A stretch of 23,614 bases of DNA from Promethearchaeia archaeon (GCA_029856445.1 JAHQWY010000013.1:1-23614), one strand, 5' to 3'. Positions 7,573 to 15,136 are shown, counted from the stretch's first letter. The notes: generated from the sequence alone by a model not told the origin. Numbers and translations: made by a program.

Positions 7573-8556
7573 ATGAAATCTAATCTAAAATTAATAAAAG
7601 TGATTTTGTTTACTTTAGGAATCCTTTATATTTTTTTTCCTATAATAGCCAATAATCTCAATTACATAATTGGAAATAGCGATAATACTATGACCTATGG
7701 CGTTGATTTTAGCTTAGATAACGAGAATCTAAAATTCTCAAAAGTATCGGGACCTATTTATATAGATAATAATGACCCAAGTTCTAATTGGTCTGTTGCT
7801 GAAGGTGCGGGATTATGTACGGGGAATGGTACCTATTCCAACCCTTATATCATAGAAGATTTGGTTATAAATGGCGGAGGTTCGGGAAGCTGTATCTTGA
7901 TTGAAAACTCCGATGTGTACTTTAGGATTGAAAATTGTACAGTTTACAATGCGGGAGGGGACCCTGATGCGGGAATCCTATTATCGCATGTTAATAATTC
8001 CCAATTAATAGGAAACACCGCAAGCGACAACGGTGAGTACGGCATATGTTTATTTTTTAGTGATTATAACAACATCTCGGGAAATACCGCAAACGACAAC
8101 GGGAATGAGGGGATAAAATTAATCAACAGTGATTACAACATCGTTTCGGGAAATATCGCAAATTCTAATTATGATGGAGGGATAGGTTTATCTGAGAGTG
8201 ATTATAACATCGTTTCGGGAAGCACCACAAGGTATAACGATGCGTACGGGATTGCTTTAGCATCAGATAGTAATAACAACCATATCTCGGGAAACACCGC
8301 GAATGACAATTATTATGGGATTTATTTATCTTTGAGTGATTATAATACAATTTCTGGAAACACATTAATTGGTAATACTGAATGCATAATTGAAGAAAAT
8401 TGCCAAAGAAATACTTTTAGCGATAATGGTGATTGTACTTATGGAGAAAGTGATGGAGAAGGAGATGGAGCCATTCCAGGTTATAACATATTCTTTCTAC
8501 TTGGTATTCTATCTATTGTAGTAATCCTTATAAGCAAAGGAGTAAAGAAAACCTAA
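7573..8556 (+). CDS. NosD-like right-handed beta-helix surface protein
   Basis: This 327-residue exported protein has a signal peptide or anchor at residues 7-27. The leading region contains GTYSNPYIIEDLVINGGG, the usual lead-in of NosD/PbH1 proteins. Residues 140-290 form parallel beta-helix repeats recurring every 22-24 residues: NNISGN 166, NIVSGN 189, NIVSGS 212, NHISGN 236, NTISGN 258. An acidic Gly/Ser linker (291-300) leads to IPGYN (301-305), a hydrophobic helix (306-321) and a basic tail KGVKKT. This tripartite ending resembles archaeal surface-anchoring signals. Such proteins act outside the cell, often binding or modifying polysaccharide; no catalytic residues are evident. The repeats are also visible in the DNA at about 8020-8360, with higher GC than the surroundings, suggesting expansion by slippage. 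Confidence 0.85.
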   Translation: MKSNLKLIKVILFTLGILYIFFPIIANNLNYIIGNSDNTMTYGVDFSLDNENLKFSKVSGPIYIDNNDPSSNWSVAEGAGLCTGNGTYSNPYIIEDLVINGGGSGSCILIENSDVYFRIENCTVYNAGGDPDAGILLSHVNNSQLIGNTASDNGEYGICLFFSDYNNISGNTANDNGNEGIKLINSDYNIVSGNIANSNYDGGIGLSESDYNIVSGSTTRYNDAYGIALASDSNNNHISGNTANDNYYGIYLSLSDYNTISGNTLIGNTECIIEENCQRNTFSDNGDCTYGESDGEGDGAIPGYNIFFLLGILSIVVILISKGVKKT

Positions 8557-8572
8557 AACTTAATCTAAACAC

Positions 8573-8594
8573 TTATTTTTTACCTTTTTCTTTA
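8573..8594 (+). terminator. T-rich terminator after the beta-helix gene
   Basis: Two T-runs (T6 and T5) separated by ACC begin about 18 bases after the stop, typical of archaeal intrinsic termination. Confidence 0.4.
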
Positions 8595-8641
8595 TATTAT
8601 TTTATATTGAGTTTGTTTAGTTTTTCTATAGAATTTTCATG

Positions 8642-8668
8642 GAATTCAGACACTGAATTTACCTTTCA
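8642..8668. repeat. Intergenic palindromic repeat, copy 3 of 3
   Basis: This is the most perfect copy: AATTCAG (8643-8649), loop ACA, CTGAATT (8653-8659), then ACCTTTC. It lies 86 bases after the beta-helix gene's stop. Similar sequences occur at 5188 and 6536, each 72-86 bases after a stop codon. Confidence 0.65.
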
Positions 8669-8701
8669 AGAATCTTTAACTGATATTCTCATTAAAATAC
8701 A

Positions 8702-8826
8702 TTGATTTTAAATATGAAATCTCGGATATTCTTATGGTCTAATCACATTTATCAGAATAATCGATTGAAACACCCTACCTACATATGTTTGGCTCAGAAT
8801 TTGATTCCAGTGAAATTTTTGAACCA
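8702..8826 (+). repeat. Direct repeat copy B (leader and start of next gene)
   Basis: This matches 7357-7481. Here it comprises the upstream region and first codons of the gene at 8785, whose frame stays open. Because the gene is intact here, this is likely the parent copy. Confidence 0.85.
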
Positions 8827-9363
8827 CTAATCCCTTTTCTACAGGGATTTAACAACTTTTTTTATGTCCTCTTCAAAAACGCCAATTATTTGTTCTTTTC
8901 TCTCTTTCTCATCTTAAGCCTCCTCTTGTTGATAAACGCGAGAGAAATAGAATATGATGAAAAAGTTCATGGAAAAGAAGAATTGGTGAAAAAAAGAGGG
9001 AGGGCTGGAATGGCAATCTACTTTATCCTCGCGTTTGCCTTCTTATCGGAAGATCTCCTTAACTCTTTATTTCAATTGTTCGAAATTTTTCCAGAACCCG
9101 CAATATTATTAGGTTATATGGAGGATTTCGACTCTGTCTCATTGAATGATGTTCATAGCTTAGATATTTGGTCACAATCCTTTTTCTTTTTTATAAATTC
9201 CCTCTCCTTAATTTCACTTCTCTTAATAATCATCGGCATTTATCTAATGTTCTTTAATAAATTCATACTACAGTCTAAATTGAAATTCATGGCATTTATA
9301 GGCGTAGGGTTTTTCTTCTGGATTCTTGTTGGATTTAGGACTTCTCTAAGTTTAATGGTTTAA
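8785..9363 (+). CDS. Four-helix membrane protein, unknown function
   Basis: This 192-residue protein starts at ATG 8785. Hydrophobic segments lie at about 34-51, 74-96, 132-157 and 167-187. The loop between segments 1 and 2 is charged (EIEYDEKVHGKEELVKKRGR) and probably cytoplasmic by the positive-inside rule; the loop between 2 and 3 is acidic and probably outside. No enzyme motif and no known family are recognised. Its first codons and 80 bases of leader also occur at 7357-7481 as a truncated duplicate. No clear Shine-Dalgarno precedes the ATG, so start choice rests on frame and on conservation of the repeat across the ATG. It converges with the ATPase operon, with a 26-base gap. Confidence 0.65.
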   Translation: MFGSEFDSSEIFEPLIPFLQGFNNFFYVLFKNANYLFFSLFLILSLLLLINAREIEYDEKVHGKEELVKKRGRAGMAIYFILAFAFLSEDLLNSLFQLFEIFPEPAILLGYMEDFDSVSLNDVHSLDIWSQSFFFFINSLSLISLLLIIIGIYLMFFNKFILQSKLKFMAFIGVGFFFWILVGFRTSLSLMV

Positions 9364-9389
9364 GAACAATTTTCAAATTTGCTTATTAT

Positions 9390-11177
9390 TTAATCGATTT
9401 TTTTCTGTTTTGCAGCTAGCTCATTTATATAATTTTTCAATTTCTCATATGCAAATCTTTCTTTTTCAGATTCATCGAAATTGTCATCAAATTCTTCAAA
9501 ATCATCTTTCTCGAGGTCAAAATCGGATGGATCTATTGAATCAATTTCCTTATTGCTAAACTTATTTTCGAGGTTTTTTTTAAATCCTTTTACTTTATTT
9601 TTTATTCTTTTCATACTTTTAACACTTTTTTCCTTAATTTTTTTTATAAATTTAAAATGTGGTACTTTTAAGCTCTCAAAAATTTGATTTTCAAGATTTT
9701 CTAAAATTATTTGATTATTTCTGTTAATCTCTGATATCTCTAACCATTGTCTTTTAACAAGGGGAACGTTAAGTAGAAAAGGTCTTTTGATGGAATTAGT
9801 TCTAATTAAACATTGCCCTTCCTCTAAAATTGAGAGGTAGTCTTCATGTTCTGTGTCAAGATTTAATAATTTACACAAGTTTTCTTTTTCCATATGAGTT
9901 TTGAAACATACCAAAACACCACAATTTGCTAATATCTCTTGGCTTATATCTGGGTGAGTCGCTAAGGAAATTAAACATTCTCCAGTTCCTCTTTGAAGTA
10001 AAGCAATATCTTCTAAATAGGTGGTCAACTTGTTTTGTCGTGTAATATCTTTTGGGGCAAAGTATTGGGTATCTTCGACGATTGTTAAATGCTTTATTCC
10101 CTTAAAATTAAACGCTCCGCGTGTGAGGTTTTTATCCCACAAATATTTTAATAGCATATTCAAAAAGAAAAGTGCATCTTCTTTCTCTCCTCCCAAGCGT
10201 ATGATTGAACTTAAATCAATTAGGATATTTCTCTCGAAGATATTATCAACTTTAATTTTATGATCTGTATCAAATAATGCCTTTAACGATCCCAAGGAAA
10301 ACCGCCTAATCCTATTTGTAATACTAATGAGAGTTTGACTTAGCATTGGTATTTCATCTTTTTTATTCTTCGCATACCCTTTACAATAATCATAAAATCC
10401 TTTCCAACTTTGAAATTGTTTGTGCCCACATACTTTTGTTAGAATTTCAACGAGAACCATTTCCATTTGCGGAGAAAACTCAGCATTTTCATCTAAAAAC
10501 TTTCCACTCTTTAAAATGTCAAAGACGCGTTCAGCATGAACTTCTGGAGCGATATCCCCAGGATTAAAGATATTTATCGAAAAATTCTCTCCTGGTCGTA
10601 TGATTAATAAATTCTCGATCTTACGTTGTAAAAAATGATACTCTCCCTTAAACTCTACCAGCATAAAAGGAATTTTATGATGCTTTGTAAAATTCATGAG
10701 AAAATTTTGTAAAAATGTTGTCTTTCCTGTACCTGTTGCCCCGCAAATAAACATATGCTTTTCAAGATCCTTAAGCGAAATAAAAAATTTATGTTTCTTA
10801 TGATCTCCTTTCATTACTCTGCCGATTTTAATTGTACCTTTTCTAGATTTAAATACTGAAGGATTATCCAATTCTACAACATCATCATCAGAATTATTCA
10901 GCGAATAAATGAATAACGCAGTTGAAAAACAGAGTAAGAGAAGCGGGATATTAGTAATTATTACATTTCCAGAAGAAATTTCGGGCTCTGAAACAGAGGT
11001 TATAAAGGGTAATGAATTTATGATGAATATGATAACTGAAATCCCTAAAAAAACCATGATACAGTATCTTAGAAGGATAGGTGAACTCTCTCTTTTCTGA
11101 GCCATGAAATATATGATGCTTAGACCTGTTAAAATGAGAACTAAAAACAGAAATACTAATTCTATCAGGTTAGACAT
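9390..11177 (-). CDS. Membrane-anchored HerA/TraG-like P-loop ATPase
   Basis: This 595-residue protein has three predicted N-terminal membrane segments (4-24, 36-57, 74-92), then a cytoplasmic ATPase. Walker A is GATGTGKTT (146-154) and Walker B is LTIVEDTQYF (364-373), with the acidic pair typical of the HerA/FtsK/VirB4/TraG group of DNA- or protein-translocating hexamers. CLISLATHPD (401-410) fits the following sensor strand. The C-terminus has a very basic helical stretch (503-540) that could touch nucleic acid, then an acidic tract (545-572). Unlike FtsK it has no gamma winged-helix domain, and no NurA nuclease gene is nearby. It is the second gene of an operon, 11 bases after a 102-residue protein. 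A pump for DNA or protein at the membrane is the best guess. Confidence 0.75.
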   Translation of the reverse strand: MSNLIELVFLFLVLILTGLSIIYFMAQKRESSPILLRYCIMVFLGISVIIFIINSLPFITSVSEPEISSGNVIITNIPLLLLCFSTALFIYSLNNSDDDVVELDNPSVFKSRKGTIKIGRVMKGDHKKHKFFISLKDLEKHMFICGATGTGKTTFLQNFLMNFTKHHKIPFMLVEFKGEYHFLQRKIENLLIIRPGENFSINIFNPGDIAPEVHAERVFDILKSGKFLDENAEFSPQMEMVLVEILTKVCGHKQFQSWKGFYDYCKGYAKNKKDEIPMLSQTLISITNRIRRFSLGSLKALFDTDHKIKVDNIFERNILIDLSSIIRLGGEKEDALFFLNMLLKYLWDKNLTRGAFNFKGIKHLTIVEDTQYFAPKDITRQNKLTTYLEDIALLQRGTGECLISLATHPDISQEILANCGVLVCFKTHMEKENLCKLLNLDTEHEDYLSILEEGQCLIRTNSIKRPFLLNVPLVKRQWLEISEINRNNQIILENLENQIFESLKVPHFKFIKKIKEKSVKSMKRIKNKVKGFKKNLENKFSNKEIDSIDPSDFDLEKDDFEEFDDNFDESEKERFAYEKLKNYINELAAKQKKID

Positions 11178-11188
11178 ATGACTCTTTT

Positions 11189-11497
11189 TTAATTTTGAGC
11201 ATTAAAAACCCCACAAAATTTACTAACGGAAAAAGTTAAAAACGCCTTTAAATGAATTTCTACATTAAATATTGCTTCAAGCAGAGCTTCGAAAACAGTC
11301 AGTAATTCTGTTCTATTATCGCTTTTAAGCTTATGGAAATTACCATTACTTCGAAGATTGACATTCGGATATGTATCTGGTAATAGTTCATGTAAGTTTT
11401 CGATATACTGGGATATCTCATCAGCCCTTTTTATGTTAATCGAACATTCCTGATTCTCATCAATTTCAATTTCGAATTTTACCCTATAAGGATTCAT
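11189..11497 (-). CDS. Small protein, first gene of the ATPase operon
   Basis: This 102-residue protein starts at the ATG at 11497-11495, with GAGGT at optimal distance upstream. It begins with a probable beta-strand (YRVKFEIEID), continues with a helix (ADEISQYIENLHELL), and ends in a hydrophobic helix-like region (LLTVFEALLEAIFNVEIHLKA). The last region is not long or hydrophobic enough to be a sure membrane segment. No family is recognised. The 11-base gap to the ATPase gene implies joint transcription, so it is probably an adaptor or regulator of the ATPase; this is inference only. Confidence 0.65.
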   Translation of the reverse strand: MNPYRVKFEIEIDENQECSINIKRADEISQYIENLHELLPDTYPNVNLRSNGNFHKLKSDNRTELLTVFEALLEAIFNVEIHLKAFLTFSVSKFCGVFNAQN

Positions 11498-11552
11498 TTT
11501 AATACCTCTTTTATCTGTTTAAATTTGATTTTATTTTTTTTCTATAATCCTG

Positions 11553-11565
11553 TTTATATTTAAAG
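11553..11565 (-). promoter_or_regulatory. Candidate TATA box for the ATPase operon
   Basis: Read on the minus strand this is CTTTAAATATAAA, about 56 bases upstream of the 102-residue gene's ATG. That is consistent with an archaeal TATA box plus a short leader. Confidence 0.35.
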
Positions 11566-11587
11566 AAAAAAAGGTAAAAATTAGAAT

Positions 11588-11692
11588 TTAGGATTTCTTT
11601 AGTTTTTTGCTTGCATCTTCTTGTTTTTTAAGGTTATCAAAAAACAAAGAGCATTTCTCAGGAGTAATTTCTTTTACTCCTCTCTTACTTTT
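11588..11692 (-). pseudogene. Possible small gene remnant
   Basis: A 34-codon frame with no ATG, GTG or early TTG ends at TAA (11590-11588) on the minus strand. It reads SKRGVKEITPEKCSLFF and then DNLKKQEDASKKLKKS, a protein-like amphipathic, Lys-rich tail. The frame is closed upstream by a stop. It could be the end of a decayed gene. The hairpin at 11660-11681 lies inside it. I do not recognise a family. Confidence 0.25.
11660..11681. repeat. Perfect 8-bp hairpin with flanking T-runs
   Basis: AGGAGTAA (11660-11667) and TTACTCCT (11674-11681) flank a 6-base loop. The plus strand continues into a T6 run, and the minus strand also becomes T-rich after it. It could act as a bidirectional terminator between the ATPase operon and the small gene at 11.7 kb. 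Confidence 0.4.
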
Positions 11693-11706
11693 TTATAATT
11701 TTAGGT

Positions 11707-12057
11707 ATTACTACTTTTTGTGAGATCCACTGCATAAGAGATGAGATAATAATTCCTGATGAAAAAATAACATTACGAATTACATATCCACTTTCAGTAG
11801 AGGTAATTCGTGAACGCGAGCAAAAAGGTGGATTTTCACGAAAAGATATATTCCGATGGATTTATGAAGAATATAAAAAAATTTATGAGGAAGAAGAACA
11901 ACAGTCTGGGGACCCTGGGACCTACAAGATGCTTTATAATAGGAAGAAATCTGAAGGTCCTTATGGGATTTGGGGGCACTATTTGAATGATTTGTTTTTA
12001 GAATTTATAAGATATGATTCAAAAAATAAGATTGTCAATCTAGCAATTAGATCATAA
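11707..12057 (+). CDS. Small YGIWGHYLNDL-motif protein, start uncertain
   Basis: A clear coding frame ends at TAA 12055-12057 and encodes about 116 residues. It includes DEKITLRITYPLSVEVI, then FSRKDIFRWIYEEYKKIYEEE, NRKKSEGPYGIWGHYLNDL and the end NLAIRS. Conserved-looking motifs (helical SRKDIF...YKKIYEEEE, then GPYGIWGHYLNDLFLE) show it is a real protein. Small uncharacterised proteins with a YGIWGHDL-type motif occur, by my memory, in Asgard archaea, protists and large DNA viruses. No in-frame ATG, GTG or TTG exists before the conserved part; the nearest stop upstream is at 11665. An ATT at 11707, directly after AGGT, is a possible start, or the gene has lost its start. The function is unknown. 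Confidence 0.6.
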   Translation: MTTFCEIHCIRDEIIIPDEKITLRITYPLSVEVIREREQKGGFSRKDIFRWIYEEYKKIYEEEEQQSGDPGTYKMLYNRKKSEGPYGIWGHYLNDLFLEFIRYDSKNKIVNLAIRS

Positions 12058-12205
12058 ATCTTTTCTTTCTCCTTAATTTTTATACCTTAAACATTAGGTA
12101 GGATAATCATTAAGAAAAAAGGGATGAATAATATTCATCAATTTTTAAATTCTTTAAAATAGAAAATTAAAAAGAAAAAATAAGTTAAAAAGAATGATTA
12201 AAATC

Positions 12206-13894
12206 TTAATACATATCCGGAGGCATCCCCATACCACCCATTCCAGGAGGCATACCACCACCCATTCCAGGAGGCATACCACCAGGCATTCCACCAGGAG
12301 GCATAGCTGATTTTGCAGATGCTATCACGTCATCTATGCGAAGTATCATGGAGGTAGCTTCGGTGGAGCTTTTAATAGCTTGAACTTTGACTACGGTTGG
12401 TTCGACAACGCCAACAGAGCTCATATCATCGATGACATTGCCAGTGTCAAGGTCGTGTCCGGCGAATTTATTTCCTTTTTGATGAGAGGCTCTTAATTTC
12501 ATGAGAGTATCAATTTGGTCTAGGCCAGCATTTTCAGCGAGAGTTTTTGGGATAATATCGAGAGAATCGGCGAATATTTCAACAGCGAGTTGTTCACGAC
12601 CGCCTAGAGAAGAGGCATATTTTCGTAGTTGAATAGCGGTTTCAAGTTCTGGGGCGCCGCCACCTCCGACGATTTTTTCATCTTCTACAACATCCCTGAC
12701 AACACAGAGGGCGTCATGAATGGCTCTTTCAACTTCGTCGACTATGAGTTCTGTGCCACCTCTTATAAGAATTACGACAGATTTAGGATCTTTGCATTCT
12801 TCAATGAAGATCCAGCTATCATTCATAATCTTACGTTCTTCAACTAGTCCAGCCCAACCAAGTTTGTCTTCAGTGATATCATCTAAGTTAGTGTAGATCA
12901 TTCCACCAGTGGCTTTTGAGAGTTTTTCGATATCAGATTTTTTGACTCGTCTTACCGCCATGATATCGGCTTTCGTTAAGAAGTGTTGAGCCAAGTCATC
13001 GATTCCTTTTTGGCAGATAACGACGTTTGCTCCAGAATTTTTTATTTTTTCAACCATATCCCTTATCATTTTTTCTTCTTCGTCAAGAAATTCTTGAATT
13101 TGTTCGGGGCTGGTAATCTGAAGCTTACTATCGAATTCAGTCTTTTCAATTTCAATAGCGCTTTGTAAGAGTAGAATTTTCGCATCTTTTATGCTTTTAC
13201 GCATTCCAGGGCTTACAACTTCTTTGTCTAAGATAATACCTTTGATTAAGCTGGTATCATCAATAGATTCTCCCTGTTTCTTTTGAATTTGAACTTTTTC
13301 GATGTCTGCTACCCACTTTCCATTGTCATCTTTTTCAGCAATAGCTTTAATTGCGTCCATACAAATTTTAGCGAGTTTTTCTTTTGATTCGGAAACAATT
13401 TTACTGGACATGCATGTCATAGCTGCGTTCATTAATCCCTGTTCGTCGTCAATACCGCTTTTAACTGAGATACTTTCGAGTATTTCAACAGCTTTATCAG
13501 CGGCTTTGCGAAATCCTTCAGTTATAACAGTAGGATGGATTTTTTGTTCTAAAAGTTTTTTGGCTCTTTTTAAGAGTTCACCTGCGAGAATAACTGAAGT
13601 TGTAGTTCCATCTCCCACTTCAGAATCTTGGGTTTTTGCGACCTCAACCATCATTTTAGCGGCAGGATGTTGCACGTCGATTTCTTTTAGGATTGTAGCG
13701 CCATCATTGGTAATAACAACGTCCCCAAATTGGTCTACGAGCATTTTATCCATTCCGCGAGGTCCAAGTGAAGTCCTTACTGCTTCAGCGATTACTATAG
13801 CGGCAGCAATGTTGTTTGACATAGCATCTCTGCCTCTTTGTCTCTCAGTGCCTTCCCTCATTATTAATACGGGTGTTCCGCCTAATTGTGCCAT
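12206..13894 (-). CDS. ths: Thermosome (group II chaperonin) subunit
   Basis: This 562-residue protein is full length for the family. It refolds proteins in a closed double-ring chamber using ATP, in the cytoplasm. Signatures read in order: SLGPRGMDKML (42-52), ITNDGATILKEI (61-72), VGDGTTT (93-99, containing the catalytic Asp) and the equatorial IVGGGGAPE segment. The C-terminus is a Gly/Met-rich tail of GGMPPGM-type repeats, as in archaeal and CCT chaperonins. The start ATG 13894 has GTGAT at close spacing upstream and a strong TATA-rich region beyond. It is a single-gene unit. Its GC content is somewhat higher than the neighbourhood, as expected of a highly expressed gene. Confidence 0.97.
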   Translation of the reverse strand: MAQLGGTPVLIMREGTERQRGRDAMSNNIAAAIVIAEAVRTSLGPRGMDKMLVDQFGDVVITNDGATILKEIDVQHPAAKMMVEVAKTQDSEVGDGTTTSVILAGELLKRAKKLLEQKIHPTVITEGFRKAADKAVEILESISVKSGIDDEQGLMNAAMTCMSSKIVSESKEKLAKICMDAIKAIAEKDDNGKWVADIEKVQIQKKQGESIDDTSLIKGIILDKEVVSPGMRKSIKDAKILLLQSAIEIEKTEFDSKLQITSPEQIQEFLDEEEKMIRDMVEKIKNSGANVVICQKGIDDLAQHFLTKADIMAVRRVKKSDIEKLSKATGGMIYTNLDDITEDKLGWAGLVEERKIMNDSWIFIEECKDPKSVVILIRGGTELIVDEVERAIHDALCVVRDVVEDEKIVGGGGAPELETAIQLRKYASSLGGREQLAVEIFADSLDIIPKTLAENAGLDQIDTLMKLRASHQKGNKFAGHDLDTGNVIDDMSSVGVVEPTVVKVQAIKSSTEATSMILRIDDVIASAKSAMPPGGMPGGMPPGMGGGMPPGMGGMGMPPDMY

Positions 13895-13935
13895 TTTTTA
13901 TCACTTTTTGTTAATTTAATATTGAATTATTTTTT

Positions 13936-13957
13936 TATATAATATTTTATATATATA
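13936..13957 (-). promoter_or_regulatory. TATA-rich promoter of the thermosome gene
   Basis: On the minus strand it reads CTATATATATAAAATATTA and lies about 40-60 bases upstream of the ATG. It is a strong archaeal TATA-box candidate; the exact box cannot be fixed in such a run. Confidence 0.45.
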
Positions 13958-14101
13958 GATCTCTAAGTCATAAAATTAAAAAAGTTTACGAATTATGGTA
14001 TAACCAGAAATATTTTAATATTATCAATTGAACACAAATTAATTCAAATTATGAAAAAAAAAGAATTTAGAATTTTTATAAGTATATATTATATTTGGCT
14101 T

Positions 14102-14404
14102 TTAGCCAAGTCCTATCATTGGTAACGCTTCTTGTGCAGTCATTAGGGGTTCTATTTTATACTGAAAACCTTCAATATCTCTATATCCTGCGTATCTAGT
14201 GGCGATTGATTTTAAACCTTCAAAAAGCTTATCATTGGGCATCTCATAAATGGTATAGATTTTGATATCAAAATCGGCCACGACGAAAATATTATACCTT
14301 TTCACGAAATCTGCTGTTTCTGGAGCTTTTCCTTCAACAAAAGCTTTACCCATTTTTTCTGCTTGATGAAGTGGGTATTTAGCGGTTACCATTACAAATG
14401 TCAT
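14102..14404 (-). CDS. Small conserved protein, possible dimeric alpha/beta barrel
   Basis: This 100-residue protein starts at the ATG at 14404-14402, with GGTGA about eight bases upstream. The pattern is strand (TFVMVTAKYP), helix (QAEKMGKAFVEG), strand (NIFVVADFDIKIYTIYEM), helix (KLFEGLKSIATRYAGY), strand (EGFQYKIEPLM), and the end AQEALPMIGLG. This beta-alpha-beta-beta-alpha-beta order suggests a ferredoxin-like dimeric barrel such as the ABM/EthD group. I recall related proteins in lokiarchaeal genomes but no assigned function. It stands alone downstream of the eL40 gene on the same strand, 183 bases away, with nothing recognisable between. Confidence 0.6.
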   Translation of the reverse strand: MTFVMVTAKYPLHQAEKMGKAFVEGKAPETADFVKRYNIFVVADFDIKIYTIYEMPNDKLFEGLKSIATRYAGYRDIEGFQYKIEPLMTAQEALPMIGLG

Positions 14405-14587
14405 ATTATTTTCACCTTTTTTATTAACAAATTGTAGTGTTTAACAAACTTGTAATTAGATTTCAAGTAAGATACTATTTCTTTCATTTTATAAAAATGT
14501 TTATGAGAAAGATTTACAAAATTGTAAATTTGAATAATTTAGGATTAGGATTGGTATTCAAAAATCAATGGTATCAAAGCTTTTATT

Positions 14588-14749
14588 TTATTTAGTTAAT
14601 TCTCTTCTTTTTGGTCTTAGATCTTTACTAAAACATCGCCTGCATTTCTTTGCTCTAACAGGGTTTAAAGCACCACATTTTCGACAAACACTTTTCTCTA
14701 ATAAGTGATATCGGGCAATTCTTCGTTTGGCAGGATCATCAATCGGCAT
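14588..14749 (-). CDS. rpl40e: Ribosomal protein eL40
   Basis: This is a 53-residue protein. It begins MPIDDPAKRRIARYHL and continues with a zinc-ribbon C22-x2-C25 ... C36-x2-C39 (VCRKCGALNP, KKCRRCF), followed by a basic tail KDLRPKRRELTK. This is the archaeal/eukaryotic eL40 of the large subunit, without the ubiquitin fusion found in eukaryotes. The ATG is at 14749-14747 and the stop TAA at 14590-14588. It is divergent from the eL38 gene, so a shared intergenic promoter region (14750-14941) serves two ribosomal protein genes. Confidence 0.95.
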   Translation of the reverse strand: MPIDDPAKRRIARYHLLEKSVCRKCGALNPVRAKKCRRCFSKDLRPKRRELTK

Positions 14750-14800
14750 TTTTTTTCAGTATCCCTTTTGTTTTAGCTTCTTAAGATCTAACTTAGGAAT

Positions 14801-14812
14801 AATAAATATAAG
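14801..14812 (-). promoter_or_regulatory. Candidate TATA box for eL40
   Basis: The minus strand reads CTTATATTTATT about 52 bases upstream of the eL40 ATG. Confidence 0.35.
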
Positions 14813-14887
14813 AATAATTTCAAAAACACATGATTCAAAATAAAATTTTTGATTAAAATAATGTAAAATATGATAAAATTAAAATTC

Positions 14888-14897
14888 TATAAATAAT
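14888..14897 (+). promoter_or_regulatory. Candidate TATA box for eL38
   Basis: CTATAAATAA lies 44-54 bases before the eL38 ATG, a suitable distance for an archaeal promoter with a short leader. Confidence 0.4.
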
Positions 14898-14941
14898 AGA
14901 TCTATTTAACAATTACATTATCGAAGCTTTGTTGATTTTCT

Positions 14942-15136
14942 ATGCCTAGAGAAATTTTTGATGAGGAAAAGTTTATAGAGTTATCAGAGTATGCTGTTCA
15001 TTGTAGAGTTAAACGCTTAAAAGAACAAGTTAAATTGAAGTTAAGAACTAAGAAAATTCTTTATACATTTAAGACCGATCCAATAACTGCTGAAAGACTT
15101 CTAAGGAATATAAGCTGCGATATAATAGAATTATAA
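14942..15136 (+). CDS. rpl38e: Ribosomal protein eL38
   Basis: This 64-residue protein starts at ATG 14942. The sequence follows the eL38 pattern closely: MPREIFDEEKF at the start, the basic core CRVKRLKEQVKLKLRTKK, then ILYTF, and the terminal AERLLRN...IIEL that corresponds to the AEKL...KEL ending of eukaryotic proteins. eL38 is a large-subunit protein shared by eukaryotes and only part of the archaea, so it supports a TACK/Asgard origin. It is divergently transcribed from eL40. The longin-type gene follows 190 bases later. Confidence 0.88.
   Translation: MPREIFDEEKFIELSEYAVHCRVKRLKEQVKLKLRTKKILYTFKTDPITAERLLRNISCDIIEL

Noticed and set aside
8020..8360. CRISPR-like or other noncoding tandem repeat
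   Set aside because: The recurring TCGGGAAACACCGC-like units are in frame and encode beta-helix repeats of 22-24 residues; there are no fixed-length unique spacers.
9390..11177. Calling the ATPase FtsK or HerA of a HerA-NurA pair
   Set aside because: No FtsK gamma domain and no NurA nuclease gene are seen; the N-terminal membrane helices are not typical of HerA.
13302..13919. 205-codon plus-strand open frame opposite the thermosome gene
   Set aside because: It is antisense to a highly conserved gene; its openness follows from the thermosome's codon use, and its Ser/Ile/Ala-rich translation resembles no protein.
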